Positions 8,217-15,730 of a stretch of DNA of 22,682 bases are shown here, piece by piece. Numbering within the stretch: the stretch's first letter is position 1; each line of letters opens with the position of its first letter. A model generated the notes under the pieces. That model did not search any database and was not told the origin of the DNA. It was given only the letters and a program-made list of their open reading frames with translations. This DNA is from JAAYAY01 sp964429355. Its GTDB lineage: Bacteria > Planctomycetota > Planctomycetia > Pirellulales > Thermoguttaceae. Location: NCBI GenBank assembly GCA_964429355.1, contig CAYSCH010000125.1, forward strand, positions 1 to 22,682, read 5' to 3'. The translations under genes were made by a program, and so were the position numbers.

Positions 8217-10244
8217 CTATCTGCGATGTACCAATGCCAGGAGGCTTGTGATCCCTCGCAGAACGTAGGCCAACACGACAAGGCTCACCAGCCCCATCGC
8301 GGCATAGCCGTAGTACTTGAAGGCCGGCCGCCCCAGAAACGACAGGGCCCAGACGTCTGTCTTCAGCTTGTCGTAACCGGCCAGTTCGTGCATGGCATGA
8401 CTGACCGGTTCGTCGTCCGGGGCCTGTCCGACGGCCGCGACTGTGCTGTTGAACAGCGGCGCACCAAGCGAGTGGCAATCGTAGCAGCCTTTCGCTCCCA
8501 GGGAGAGTCTTGCGGGACGCACATCGTGGGCGAACTTCCACACGTACGGTTCGGCCACCGGGTGATGGAAGGTTTCCAGGGAGTCTTCACCACTCAGCTT
8601 GTAGACCTTGCCGGCAGAAACGAATACCGGATCGGCGTCCTGCTCCGTGATGATCTGCTTCACATCCTTCAAACCCGCCACGAGCATCTTCTGCCAGTTC
8701 TCCCCAGCCCGCGACGTGATCAACTCGTTCAGCTTGGCCTTCTCTTCCTCGGTAAGCTCGTCCTCCTTCACCTTCGCCCGCTCTTCGCCCAGTGCCGTCT
8801 TCTTGTCGTCGGAACTCAGCTTCACGTCCTTCACCGCTTCGGCAAGGCTCGACCCGCGCCGAACGCGGAAGGTCTTGCGAGTTGCTTCGTAGACGGCGTC
8901 GGGATTCAGCGGCGTGATCTTCTCACCCTGGATCTGCCCCCAAAAAGACGGCCACACCGCGCGGTGCGGATAGAGCTTTCCTTGATCGCGAACCATGACC
9001 GGAGCCTTGATCCCGGGCGGCACATCGCCGGAAGCGTGCGTCGGCAACCCCAACGCGTTGGCCAATGAGGTCTGCACCAGTTCCGCCTCGCCCTCCACCT
9101 TCGGCCCACTGTGGCACGCCGTGCACGACAATCGATCGAAATGCATCAGAGGCAGACCCTTGTGAATCGCCTTGGGAGCGCCCATCCGCCCCCCCCCGTG
9201 CCCGTCGTTCAGATGGCAGCCCTCGCAGGAGAGCGTTGCCACGTCCTCACCCGATGGGTGGACCTCCCCCTCGAAGCCCCGCACTGTGTGGTGGGCCAGA
9301 TCGTTGCTGTGGCAGTCCGCGCAGTCAAATCCGGCCCGCACGTGAACGTCTTCGTCCAATGTCCATTCTGCGGGAGCGTGCTCGCCTGCCGGCCTCACCG
9401 AGTGGCAGTAATAGCAGGCGTTGTTGGCCGGTTTGCGAATGACGTCGAAAAAGACCTTCTTCTCACCGTTCACTCGCGCAAGATCGTACTTCGTCACCGG
9501 CAGCTTCTCTTTCGAGTCTTCCCCGGCCTTGGCCGGATCGAAGTCGTCTTTCAGATCCGACACCTTGCCTTCCACGTTGCCGATCCCAACCGCCGCAGTC
9601 GCCGCCCAGGCGAAGTTCTCCTTCTGAATCTGATCCCACCAGGCCTCTTGGCTGTAACCATGGCCGTTGCCATGGCAGATCATGCAGTCCACGTTCAGCA
9701 ACCCCGAAAGCTTCCAGCGTTTGGCATCCGCAGCCTGCGGGCTCTCCTCCACCTTGGCGCCCTCCGCTGCCTCCGCTGGCTTGCCTGCCGCCTCCGGCAC
9801 CGCCTCGCCAGGCCCGCCGCCGGGCAGATGACGCCCGAACTTGAGCACAAACTGGCGGGTCGAGATTCCCAGAGACCCCGGATCGTACGTCCCCATCCAA
9901 CCTCGATAAGAAAGCGGAATCTGCGTCCCCGTTCGTTCGTCCGTCCAGATCCATGGCTCGCCAGGACGTCCAGCCGAAGTCGTCTTGTCAATCCCGTTGA
10001 AGTGGTGCCCTGTCACAATTGCCCTGTAATCGTGGCAACGCCCGCAGGTGAACTGCGGTGAGTAGGGAGGACCATTTTCGGCCGTCGGATCGATCCGCTT
10101 GTCACCCGCGTCGTAAAGATCGATCCAGTGGACGTATTGACTGCGGCTGTTGGTCTTGGTGAACCGCGAGTCTTCGGACGCTGCGGCCACGGTCACACCG
10201 ATGGCCACAAGCAGAATCGCTGAAAAAATCGCATACCGGGACAT
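8217..10244 (-). CDS. membrane-anchored multiheme (seven CXXCH) cytochrome c
   Basis: A 675-residue protein. It has an N-terminal signal peptide (MSRYAIFSAILLVAIGVTVAAAS) and a C-terminal membrane helix (about 650-670, MGLVSLVVLAYVLRGI) followed by a short basic tail. Seven heme c sites are visible: CGRCH (67), CMICH (187), CYYCH (277), CADCH (308), CEGCH (340), CTACH (374) and CYDCH (587). Two low-complexity linkers rich in A/E/K lie at about 142-175 and 475-515. The C-terminal heme is isolated, more than 200 residues from the sixth. ATG 10244 is chosen because it begins the signal peptide and has GGAG about 9 nt upstream. No reductase catalytic motif was recognised. The cytochrome b gene downstream suggests a periplasmic electron carrier or reductase fed from the membrane. 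Confidence 0.88.
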   Translation of the reverse strand: MSRYAIFSAILLVAIGVTVAAASEDSRFTKTNSRSQYVHWIDLYDAGDKRIDPTAENGPPYSPQFTCGRCHDYRAIVTGHHFNGIDKTTSAGRPGEPWIWTDERTGTQIPLSYRGWMGTYDPGSLGISTRQFVLKFGRHLPGGGPGEAVPEAAGKPAEAAEGAKVEESPQAADAKRWKLSGLLNVDCMICHGNGHGYSQEAWWDQIQKENFAWAATAAVGIGNVEGKVSDLKDDFDPAKAGEDSKEKLPVTKYDLARVNGEKKVFFDVIRKPANNACYYCHSVRPAGEHAPAEWTLDEDVHVRAGFDCADCHSNDLAHHTVRGFEGEVHPSGEDVATLSCEGCHLNDGHGGGRMGAPKAIHKGLPLMHFDRLSCTACHSGPKVEGEAELVQTSLANALGLPTHASGDVPPGIKAPVMVRDQGKLYPHRAVWPSFWGQIQGEKITPLNPDAVYEATRKTFRVRRGSSLAEAVKDVKLSSDDKKTALGEERAKVKEDELTEEEKAKLNELITSRAGENWQKMLVAGLKDVKQIITEQDADPVFVSAGKVYKLSGEDSLETFHHPVAEPYVWKFAHDVRPARLSLGAKGCYDCHSLGAPLFNSTVAAVGQAPDDEPVSHAMHELAGYDKLKTDVWALSFLGRPAFKYYGYAAMGLVSLVVLAYVLRGITSLLALVHRR

Positions 10245-10323
10245 GAACGAGTCTCCGCATGGGTACATCGCGGCGGGACGGCAGCCACGGCCGCCGTGCC
10301 TCGGGCAGGAAGGCAAATGGCCC

Positions 10324-10352
10324 ATTCTAAATCACGAAGTACCGTTTGTCAG
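10324..10352 (-). promoter_or_regulatory. candidate sigma70 promoter of the cytochrome operon
   Basis: On the minus strand CTGACA (10352-10347), a 17-nt spacer and TAGAAT (10329-10324) match five of six positions in each consensus hexamer. Transcription would begin about 70 nt upstream of the cytochrome c start at 10244. By-eye match only. Confidence 0.45.
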
Positions 10353-10448
10353 TAGTTGGCTGCCATATCGGCAAGCGCTGCGTGCGCCAATTGTGAACCG
10401 TGCGAATTGAGTCGGAACTGCCTGACAAAAAAACCAAAGTTACGCGAA

Positions 10449-10473
10449 ACCCACGCTTGACACCAAGCACGGG
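10449..10473. terminator. imperfect hairpin downstream of the amidohydrolase cluster
   Basis: On the plus strand CCCAC-GCTTG-ACAC-CAAGC-ACGGG folds with a 5-bp inner stem, a 2x2 internal loop and a 3-bp outer stem. On the minus strand a run of seven T follows about 20 nt later. It could contribute to ending minus-strand transcription from the amidohydrolase genes, but the distance to the T run makes it a weak candidate. A second, simpler hairpin (TCCAC-CCTGAA-GTGGA) lies at 10531-10546. Confidence 0.28.
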
Positions 10474-10564
10474 GGGGACGTAGCCTCCCTTCTTGGGTCG
10501 CTGATTCCGCCAGTTCCGTCATCCCATCACTCCACCCTGAAGTGGACCCGCGCTGCCCTCGTCC

Positions 10565-10744
10565 TCACATGGGGAGCGTGTAACTGTAAAGGTGCGAGCC
10601 GCTGCCAAAATAGATCCGGCCACCCCGAAAATCTCCTCCCAACCCAATCGGAACCGGCGATTCGGCAATCATGGTGCTCCGACGACGATCGCGAGAAACG
10701 CATATGCAAGACACCTCTTGGATGAGTTCAACGTCATGATTGAA
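10565..10744 (-). pseudogene. orphan coding-like segment after amidohydrolase stop (possible gene remnant)
   Basis: Directly after the TGA of the amidohydrolase gene and in the same frame, the minus strand stays open for 59 codons, ending at TGA 10567-10565. The predicted end GLGGDFRGGRIYFGSGSHLY, followed by SYTLPM, looks protein-like (beta-propeller-type strand spacing, GC-biased codons) rather than random. No ATG with a ribosome binding site opens it: a GTG at 10714 and an ATG at 10672 are the only starts. It is therefore best read as the 3' remnant of a lost gene, or as a very short gene. A read-through extension of the amidohydrolase is less likely because that protein already ends normally. 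Family not recognised. Confidence 0.35.
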
Positions 10745-11515
10745 TCAACTTTCCAGTAGCCGTTCGGCATTGCTGTGAGTGATGGCATTTAACTGGGCGG
10801 GCGTGAGATCCGATTCCTGAAGCTTCAGCAGGGCCGACTCCAGAAGAAATAGCGGCAGATGGGAGCCAAACAGAATCCGCTCGACAGGAACCTGTTGTAG
10901 CAGGTTCGAGATCCCCTCGACCCCTTCGAGCATCGATATCTCCACATACACCTGTCCGGCCGCCATCAGCGCATCGAGCGGGGCACCTTGGACCGTTTTC
11001 AGCGCGTCGAGCATCACCACGCGCAGTTTCGGATGAGCGGCCAGCATCGCCGGCAAAGGCTTGGGATCCACATCCGGCACCCGCATCAGCGGATGCTGCA
11101 TCCGGGTATCTTCAATCCGCACGACAAACTGGACGACGAGTCCTCGCTCGTCTGCCATGGCCAGAAGCTCCGCCAAGACCGGCTCGTCCAGCCCGTACCC
11201 ATGGTATCCCGGGTAGAGCCGGATCCCCGGCATCTTGTACTCTTCGTGGCAGCGGCGGAGATCCTCAGCCCAGTCGGGAAGTCTCGGGTTGACCGTGCCA
11301 AAGGGAACCAGCATTCCCGGATCTCCCTGGCGGCAATCGGCAGCCAATCGGGCGTTGACCGCGCCCACGTCCTTGTGAAAGATCCCATCGAAGCTCCCCA
11401 CCCAGGCTTGGCTCACACCGCCGGCCTGGAGTTTCTCGATCAGCTTCGGTAACTCGTCGCCTGGCAGCCTGCGGAACGGCCAACGCGAGAGGTGAACGTT
11501 CACGTCGGTCATCAT
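10745..11515 (-). CDS. amidohydrolase-like TIM-barrel protein with degenerate metal site
   Basis: A 256-residue cytoplasmic protein (no signal peptide) related to the amidohydrolase 2 family (PF04909). It opens with DVNVHLSRWPFRRLPGDE, where the usual metal-binding HXH is reduced to NXH. The barrel strand PGIRLYPGYHGYGL (about 114-127) and LAAHPKLRVVM are family-like. The terminal strand reads FGSHLPLF where active members have an aspartate (GSD). With several ligands replaced it may be inactive or use another chemistry. ATG 11515 overlaps the stop of the upstream amidohydrolase gene (ATGA, 4 bp), with AAGGGG about 9 nt before it, so the two are translationally coupled. A second ATG at 11512 is equally possible. 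Confidence 0.78.
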   Translation of the reverse strand: MMTDVNVHLSRWPFRRLPGDELPKLIEKLQAGGVSQAWVGSFDGIFHKDVGAVNARLAADCRQGDPGMLVPFGTVNPRLPDWAEDLRRCHEEYKMPGIRLYPGYHGYGLDEPVLAELLAMADERGLVVQFVVRIEDTRMQHPLMRVPDVDPKPLPAMLAAHPKLRVVMLDALKTVQGAPLDALMAAGQVYVEISMLEGVEGISNLLQQVPVERILFGSHLPLFLLESALLKLQESDLTPAQLNAITHSNAERLLES

Positions 11516-12510
11516 GCTCTCATCCCCTTCGCTCGTACAGATCTCAACACACTTAGCGAGTCTCCCCAAGGCTCGGCATGTGCACGAGCGGCGGTCCTCT
11601 CAGCGGATCCAAGCACGGGTGCCAGCATCCGCTTGATGTTGCCCGCGAAAATCAACCGTTTGGCCTCCTCCGGAACATCGGCACCATACACCTTGGCCAA
11701 CTGCGAAGCGAAACTGCGGCCGCCAAAATCGCTGCCATACATCACCCGCTCGGCACCCAGTTCGCGCACGGCCATCTCCACAAAACCAGCCGTCGGATCG
11801 CCGCCGCAGATCTCCGCCGTCACATTCGGCAACCCGCGAATCGCCCGAATGCCCATCTCCCAATCGCCGTTTGTGTGGGCCGCAATAAACAACGCCTTGG
11901 GATGACGGGCGGCCAGCACCGCCAGATCTCCCGCCGTGGATTCTCCCGGCAGATTGCCCGTGATCTTGTCCCAGGTGTGCTGAAGAACCGGAACCTTCAG
12001 CTCCACCGCACGTTCGACGATCGGGTCCAGACACTCTTCGTGGCACCGGACGGCCACCCACAGCTTCACCCCAACCATCGGACCGCCCTGAATGCAGCGA
12101 TCCATCTCGGCCAGGCTCGCCTCCGTGTGCCTCGGGTTGACGTACACGAAACCGAGCATTCGGCTCCCGGAATGATCCATCGCCTCGAGCACCTGGTCGT
12201 TCTGCCGCCGCAAGTCGTCGGGCGTGGGCTCGTAGGACCAGGGGTAGCCCATGAACACGATCAACCGCTCGATTCCCATTCGGTCGGCAGACTTCAGCAG
12301 ACTGGCGATCTTCTCCCTGGGATTCTCGCCCGGCGACGTAAGATGACCGTGCATGTCCCAGATCTCATAGTCCTGAGAAAACCCCGAGTCTTCCGCTGCG
12401 GCGGTAAGCCTCCCCTGCCCGGACACTCCCATGGCCCCTGCCACGATCGCGGCCTTCGCCGCCCTCACCAATACCGCCCGCCGCGTGACCTTATCATCAG
12501 AAAACTCCAT
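11512..12510 (-). CDS. Tat-exported amidohydrolase (amidohydrolase 2 family)
   Basis: A 332-residue protein. The N-terminus VTRRAVLVRAAKAAIVAGAM followed by an alanine-rich cleavage region (LTAAAED) is a twin-arginine signal, so the enzyme should be exported folded, with its metal bound. The mature part is a TIM-barrel metal hydrolase or decarboxylase of the amidohydrolase 2 type. Metal ligands are complete: DMHGHL (HXH, about 53-58), VLQHTWDK, FIAAHTNGDW and VMYGSDFGG with the terminal aspartate. ATG 12510 is chosen because GGAGG lies about 9 nt upstream and it opens the Tat signal. It is the first gene of a pair with a degenerate paralogue. The substrate is not deducible. It is divergent from an agarase-like gene, so a link with carbohydrate catabolism is possible but unsupported. 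Confidence 0.85.
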   Translation of the reverse strand: MEFSDDKVTRRAVLVRAAKAAIVAGAMGVSGQGRLTAAAEDSGFSQDYEIWDMHGHLTSPGENPREKIASLLKSADRMGIERLIVFMGYPWSYEPTPDDLRRQNDQVLEAMDHSGSRMLGFVYVNPRHTEASLAEMDRCIQGGPMVGVKLWVAVRCHEECLDPIVERAVELKVPVLQHTWDKITGNLPGESTAGDLAVLAARHPKALFIAAHTNGDWEMGIRAIRGLPNVTAEICGGDPTAGFVEMAVRELGAERVMYGSDFGGRSFASQLAKVYGADVPEEAKRLIFAGNIKRMLAPVLGSAERTAARAHAEPWGDSLSVLRSVRAKGMRA

Positions 12511-12553
12511 GGTCTGCCGCCTCCAACCCAGGATTGGCATCCGCAACGCCCTA

Positions 12554-12582
12554 TTTGTAACTCCCCCGGAAGCACCTGCCAA
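12554..12582 (-). promoter_or_regulatory. candidate promoter for the amidohydrolase pair
   Basis: Minus strand TTGGCA (12582-12577), 17-nt spacer, TACAAA (12559-12554). The -35 matches five of six positions, the -10 four of six. It lies about 45 nt upstream of the start at 12510. By-eye match only. Confidence 0.38.
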
Positions 12583-12638
12583 GTCACGTCTTCTCTCCTC
12601 CCTTGCGAGCCGCCCTTGGTGTGCGTAGCCGGCTTCCA

Positions 12639-12647
12639 TGCTAGAAT
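12639..12647 (+). promoter_or_regulatory. candidate extended -10 promoter of the agarase-like gene
   Basis: TGC followed by TAGAAT gives an extended -10 element (TGN plus five of six consensus positions), 39 nt before the start codon at 12687. The nearest -35-like hexamer (TTGGTG, 12616) is 20 nt away, too far to be a normal partner. Confidence 0.35.
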
Positions 12648-12686
12648 AGCCTCCTCCCCTTTGCCCACCCAACAGGAGACGCCGCC

Positions 12687-14774
12687 ATGCTTCCCCTCCG
12701 CAAAACCTCTCTCCCCCTCCTCGCGATCCTCACCCTTTGCGGAAACATTCGCTCCGAGCAACTCCTTGTCGATTTCGAAGACGGTTTCGATCTCGCTGCC
12801 GTCGAAAGACGCGATGTCCAGGCCGCCCTCACCACGGTCGACGGCAACCGCGCCTTGGAACTTAAAACCGGTACCACAGAGCGTTGGCCGGGCATCACCT
12901 TGAAACCGGCCGGTGGAATCTGGGACTTGAGCGGCTGCCAGCAGGTGGCTGTCGATGTGAAGAATCTCGGCGACCACCCTGTCACCGTCAACTGTCGCCT
13001 CGATACTCCCGACTTCGAAGGCCAACGGGTCTACTATCAAGAAGGTTCTGAGGTGGGACCCGGCACACAGACAACCGTCAAGGTGACGCTCCGGCGCCGG
13101 CTGCCGTCCAAGTTGAAAGACAAGCTCTTCGGCATGCGAGGCTACCCGGGTGGCTGCCTCCCCGACCAGGGTATCGATCCGAGTCGCGTCGACGCAATTC
13201 TGATCTTCGTTGCCGACCCCAAGGAGGAGTACCGGTTCCTCCTCGACAACCTCCGCACGGTCGGCACCGCCGTCCCGGAGCGGATTCCCGACTCCGAAGA
13301 CGCTCTCTTCCCGCTGATCGACGAGTTTGGCCAATACATCCATAAGGACTGGCCCGGCAAGTCCCATGCCGCAGCCGACCTCGAGCGGGCCGCCTCCGCC
13401 GAAATGGCCGACCTCCAGTCCCACTCGGCACCAGGCAACTGGAATGAATTCGGCGCCTGGGCAACCGGTCCGAAACTCGAANNNNNNNNNNCAGCTAAGC
13501 ACGAGGGCAAGTGGTGGCTCGTCGACCCCACAGGCCGGCTCTTCTGGTCTCACGGAATCGATTGCGTTCACACCTCCAACGCCTCCACGCCGATCACGGA
13601 CCGGGAACACTACTTCGCCGCCTTGCCCGATCGGAATTCGCCTTTCGCAGGCTTCTACGGCCGTGGCTCTTGGGCACCCCACGGCTATTACCAGGGCAAG
13701 TCCTACGAGACATTCAACTTCACCGGCGCCAACCTGCTGCGAAAGTACGGAGACGACTGGGAGGCGGTCCACAGCGATCTCTGTCACCAGCGTCTCCGAA
13801 GCTGGGGCATGAACACGATCGCCAACTGGTCGGATGAAGATATCTACTTGATGCGCAAAACGCCCTATGCGGTCTCGATCAGTGTCTCTCGCAAACCGAT
13901 CGAAGGGAGCGAAGGCTACTGGGGCAAGTTTCCTGATCCCTTTGAACCCACCTTTCGCACAAATCTCGACCGGCGCCTGGCGGCCGAAAAAGACAAGTCG
14001 GCTGGCGACCCCTGGTGCCTCGGCTACTTCGTCGATAACGAACTCGCCTGGGGCGAAGAATTCTCCCTTGCGACGGCCGCCCTGGCTTCCCCGCCGCAGC
14101 AGGCCGCCAAGCAGGCCTTTGTCGCCGATCTGAAGGCCAGGTACGAGAAGATCGAGGCCCTCAACAAGGCCTGGCAAACGGAACACGCCTCGTGGGATGC
14201 CCTGCTCGATTCCCAAACGCCGCCCGACGCCGGGCGGGCACGCCCGGACTTGGAGGCATTCGCAACCCGTGTTGCCGAAGAGTATTTCCGCGTCTGCCGC
14301 GCCGCGGTGAAGGCCGTCGCCCCCAATACCCTGTACCTCGGATGCCGGTTCGCCTGGGTCAACGATCGCGCCGTTCGGGCTGCGGCCCGCTTCTGCGATG
14401 TAATCAGTTTCAACCAGTATCGCTACACGGTTGCCGACCTGAAACTGCCCGAAGGGATCGATATGCCCGTCGTGATTGGCGAGTTCCATTTCGGGGCCCT
14501 CGACCGGGGCATGTTCCACACCGGCCTCAAACCCGTCGCCAGCCAGGACGAGCGGGCGGCAGCCTATGCCGGTTACGTGACCGGCGCGCTCCAGCACCCG
14601 GCCATCGTCGGAACCCATTGGTTCCAGTTCGGAGAGCAGGCCACCACAGGCCGCGGCGACGGCGAAAACTATCAGATCGGTTTTCTCGACGTGTGCGATA
14701 CCCCGTACCAGGAAACGATCCGTGCCTGCCGTGAGGTCGCAGCGCGGCTCTACGAGATCCGCTCCGGAAAGTGA
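12687..14774 (+). CDS. exported glycoside hydrolase, beta-agarase-like (GH50/GH42 clan A type)
   Basis: About 695 residues with a signal peptide (MLPLRKTSLPLLAILTLCGNIRS). Residues about 25-200 form a carbohydrate-binding-like beta-sandwich (LLVDFEDGFDLA..., ending FLLDNLRT). The rest is a TIM-barrel glycosidase domain starting near GKWWLVDPTGRLFWSHGID. The likely acid/base is the glutamate of YFVDNELAWG (about 452) and the likely nucleophile that of PVVIGEFHFGA (about 599), the two-glutamate pattern of clan GH-A. This layout matches GH50 beta-agarases as annotated in marine planctomycetes; activity on agarose or another galactan is inferred. The start has AGGAG 8 nt upstream. Ten Ns at 13482-13491 interrupt the gene; the frame is kept across them as written, but the true gap length is unknown. 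Confidence 0.8.
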   Translation: MLPLRKTSLPLLAILTLCGNIRSEQLLVDFEDGFDLAAVERRDVQAALTTVDGNRALELKTGTTERWPGITLKPAGGIWDLSGCQQVAVDVKNLGDHPVTVNCRLDTPDFEGQRVYYQEGSEVGPGTQTTVKVTLRRRLPSKLKDKLFGMRGYPGGCLPDQGIDPSRVDAILIFVADPKEEYRFLLDNLRTVGTAVPERIPDSEDALFPLIDEFGQYIHKDWPGKSHAAADLERAASAEMADLQSHSAPGNWNEFGAWATGPKLEXXXXAKHEGKWWLVDPTGRLFWSHGIDCVHTSNASTPITDREHYFAALPDRNSPFAGFYGRGSWAPHGYYQGKSYETFNFTGANLLRKYGDDWEAVHSDLCHQRLRSWGMNTIANWSDEDIYLMRKTPYAVSISVSRKPIEGSEGYWGKFPDPFEPTFRTNLDRRLAAEKDKSAGDPWCLGYFVDNELAWGEEFSLATAALASPPQQAAKQAFVADLKARYEKIEALNKAWQTEHASWDALLDSQTPPDAGRARPDLEAFATRVAEEYFRVCRAAVKAVAPNTLYLGCRFAWVNDRAVRAAARFCDVISFNQYRYTVADLKLPEGIDMPVVIGEFHFGALDRGMFHTGLKPVASQDERAAAYAGYVTGALQHPAIVGTHWFQFGEQATTGRGDGENYQIGFLDVCDTPYQETIRACREVAARLYEIRSGK
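13482..13491. other. assembly gap (10 N)
   Basis: Ten undetermined bases inside the agarase-like gene, between codons for GPKLE and AKHEGKWW. The run is probably a placeholder; the reading frame continues across it as written. Confidence 0.98.
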
Positions 14775-14780
14775 ACTCGA

Positions 14781-14918
14781 AATGGCCTTGCGTGATTCGC
14801 AGAAGGCTAGCCATCATGAAGATAGCCGCGTGGGCTTGCCCCGCGCTCGGACTGCGCCCCTGCCTTGCGTACAGATTCTGTCGGCCCCGTCCCATCGAGT
14901 CCTTCAGCGCCTTGCCGC
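14781..14918. repeat. dispersed intergenic repeat, copy A
   Basis: Shares three blocks with 19458-19613. The first is 24 identical bases starting AATGGCCTTGCG. After exactly 12 unlike bases comes a block of 33 bases with one mismatch, starting TGAAGATAGCCG. The third is a diverged end block around CCCATCGAGT and CGCCTTGCCGC. The middle block holds GCGTGGG-CTTGC-CCCGCGC, a 7-bp stem with one G-T pair. It starts 6 nt after the stop of the agarase-like gene and ends 20 nt before the stop of the convergent FHA gene, so it may act as a two-way terminator or be a small non-coding repeat unit. Confidence 0.75.
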
Positions 14919-14938
14919 CGGGAATCCCGCAAGGCTGT

Positions 14939-15481
14939 TCAGCGTCTGAACAACCCGAAGAAACCCTTCTTGGCTTTCTTCTTGGGCTTCGCTTCCTCCA
15001 CCGGCGCATTCATGAGCTCCCGGACGGAAACAAATGCCTCGATCACGCCGCTGGCAGCCACGTCGGTCATGACTTCCAAGCGATGGTCCGACGAGCTCCC
15101 CAGTCGGATACGCGAACCCAGTTGGATCGGCAGCCCCGGCACCGAGTCGTAGTTGCCGTCCACGACCCGCTGCGCCTTGACAAACTCTCCGCCCTCCAGG
15201 CTCACATACGTGCCGTTGCGGCTGAGATCCTTCACCACCATCCCCTCGCCCGCCTCGTTCACGGCGCGACGATCAATCACAAAATGCTGGTGGGATACCG
15301 ATCCGAGGACGAAATTCATCACGATCTTCTCTTCCTCGTCGATCGTCCGCATCTCGTCGTACCTGTTGGTCCCGACAAAGATGTCGCAGGCTTTTCCCCC
15401 TTCCTTTCCATAGACAACAATATCCTTGTCCGGAATCGGATACTTCAAGTTGAGCAACATGTCATACAGTACGAGAGTCAT
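14939..15481 (-). CDS. FHA domain protein
   Basis: A 180-residue cytoplasmic protein with one forkhead-associated domain (about 35-135), a phosphothreonine-binding module. Motifs: LGSVSHQHFVIDRR (SXXH, about 59-72) and VVKDLSRNGTYVSLEGG (the NGT turn, about 82-98). A preceding insert EEEKIVMNF lies in the domain. The C-terminus is lysine-rich and ends in a short aromatic/basic tail (KPKKKAKKGFFGLFRR), possibly a membrane- or partner-binding tail. ATG 15481 is preferred because AGAGG lies 6 nt upstream; an ATG at 15487 in frame would touch that site. No kinase or phosphatase gene is adjacent, so its partner is unknown. It is divergent from the creatininase gene. Confidence 0.85.
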   Translation of the reverse strand: MTLVLYDMLLNLKYPIPDKDIVVYGKEGGKACDIFVGTNRYDEMRTIDEEEKIVMNFVLGSVSHQHFVIDRRAVNEAGEGMVVKDLSRNGTYVSLEGGEFVKAQRVVDGNYDSVPGLPIQLGSRIRLGSSSDHRLEVMTDVAASGVIEAFVSVRELMNAPVEEAKPKKKAKKGFFGLFRR

Positions 15482-15572
15482 CGTCATCCTCTCTGCGCAG
15501 TCGACCGTCCCCAAACGAAAAGCTCTGCGGCGCACCTGCGACCGTTCCCCTATACCGGGAAAGTGCAACCGC

Positions 15573-15586
15573 CTTACTATAGTAAG
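15573..15586. promoter_or_regulatory. perfect 14-bp palindrome CTTACTATAGTAAG
   Basis: A perfect 14-bp palindrome in the 249-bp spacer between the divergent FHA and creatininase genes. Its centre reads TATAGT on both strands, so it could hold a -10 box in either direction or be an operator. No good -35 hexamer was found 16-18 nt away on either strand. Confidence 0.4.
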
Positions 15587-15730
15587 TAAAGCCGACACAG
15601 GCTGCAATCCAGGCTGCCCACCCAACAGCGGGAATCCATCGCAAGCCGCAAGCCACGCCCTGCTTGCCTTCCGCCTCCACCAGCGGTAGCCTTGAGGGGC
15701 TCCTTTCACCCGTGAAGCGAGGCACAACAC

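Noticed and set aside
8109..10061. Several plus-strand open frames of 300 or more codons (8109-9068, 9111-10061)
   Set aside because: They lie opposite the multiheme cytochrome gene, which has seven CXXCH motifs, a signal peptide and an anchor. The plus-strand products look like antisense noise.
12465..14618. A 717-codon open frame on the minus strand
   Set aside because: Antisense to the agarase-like gene and to the Tat amidohydrolase start region. It has no motifs, and the hydrolase on the plus strand is clear.
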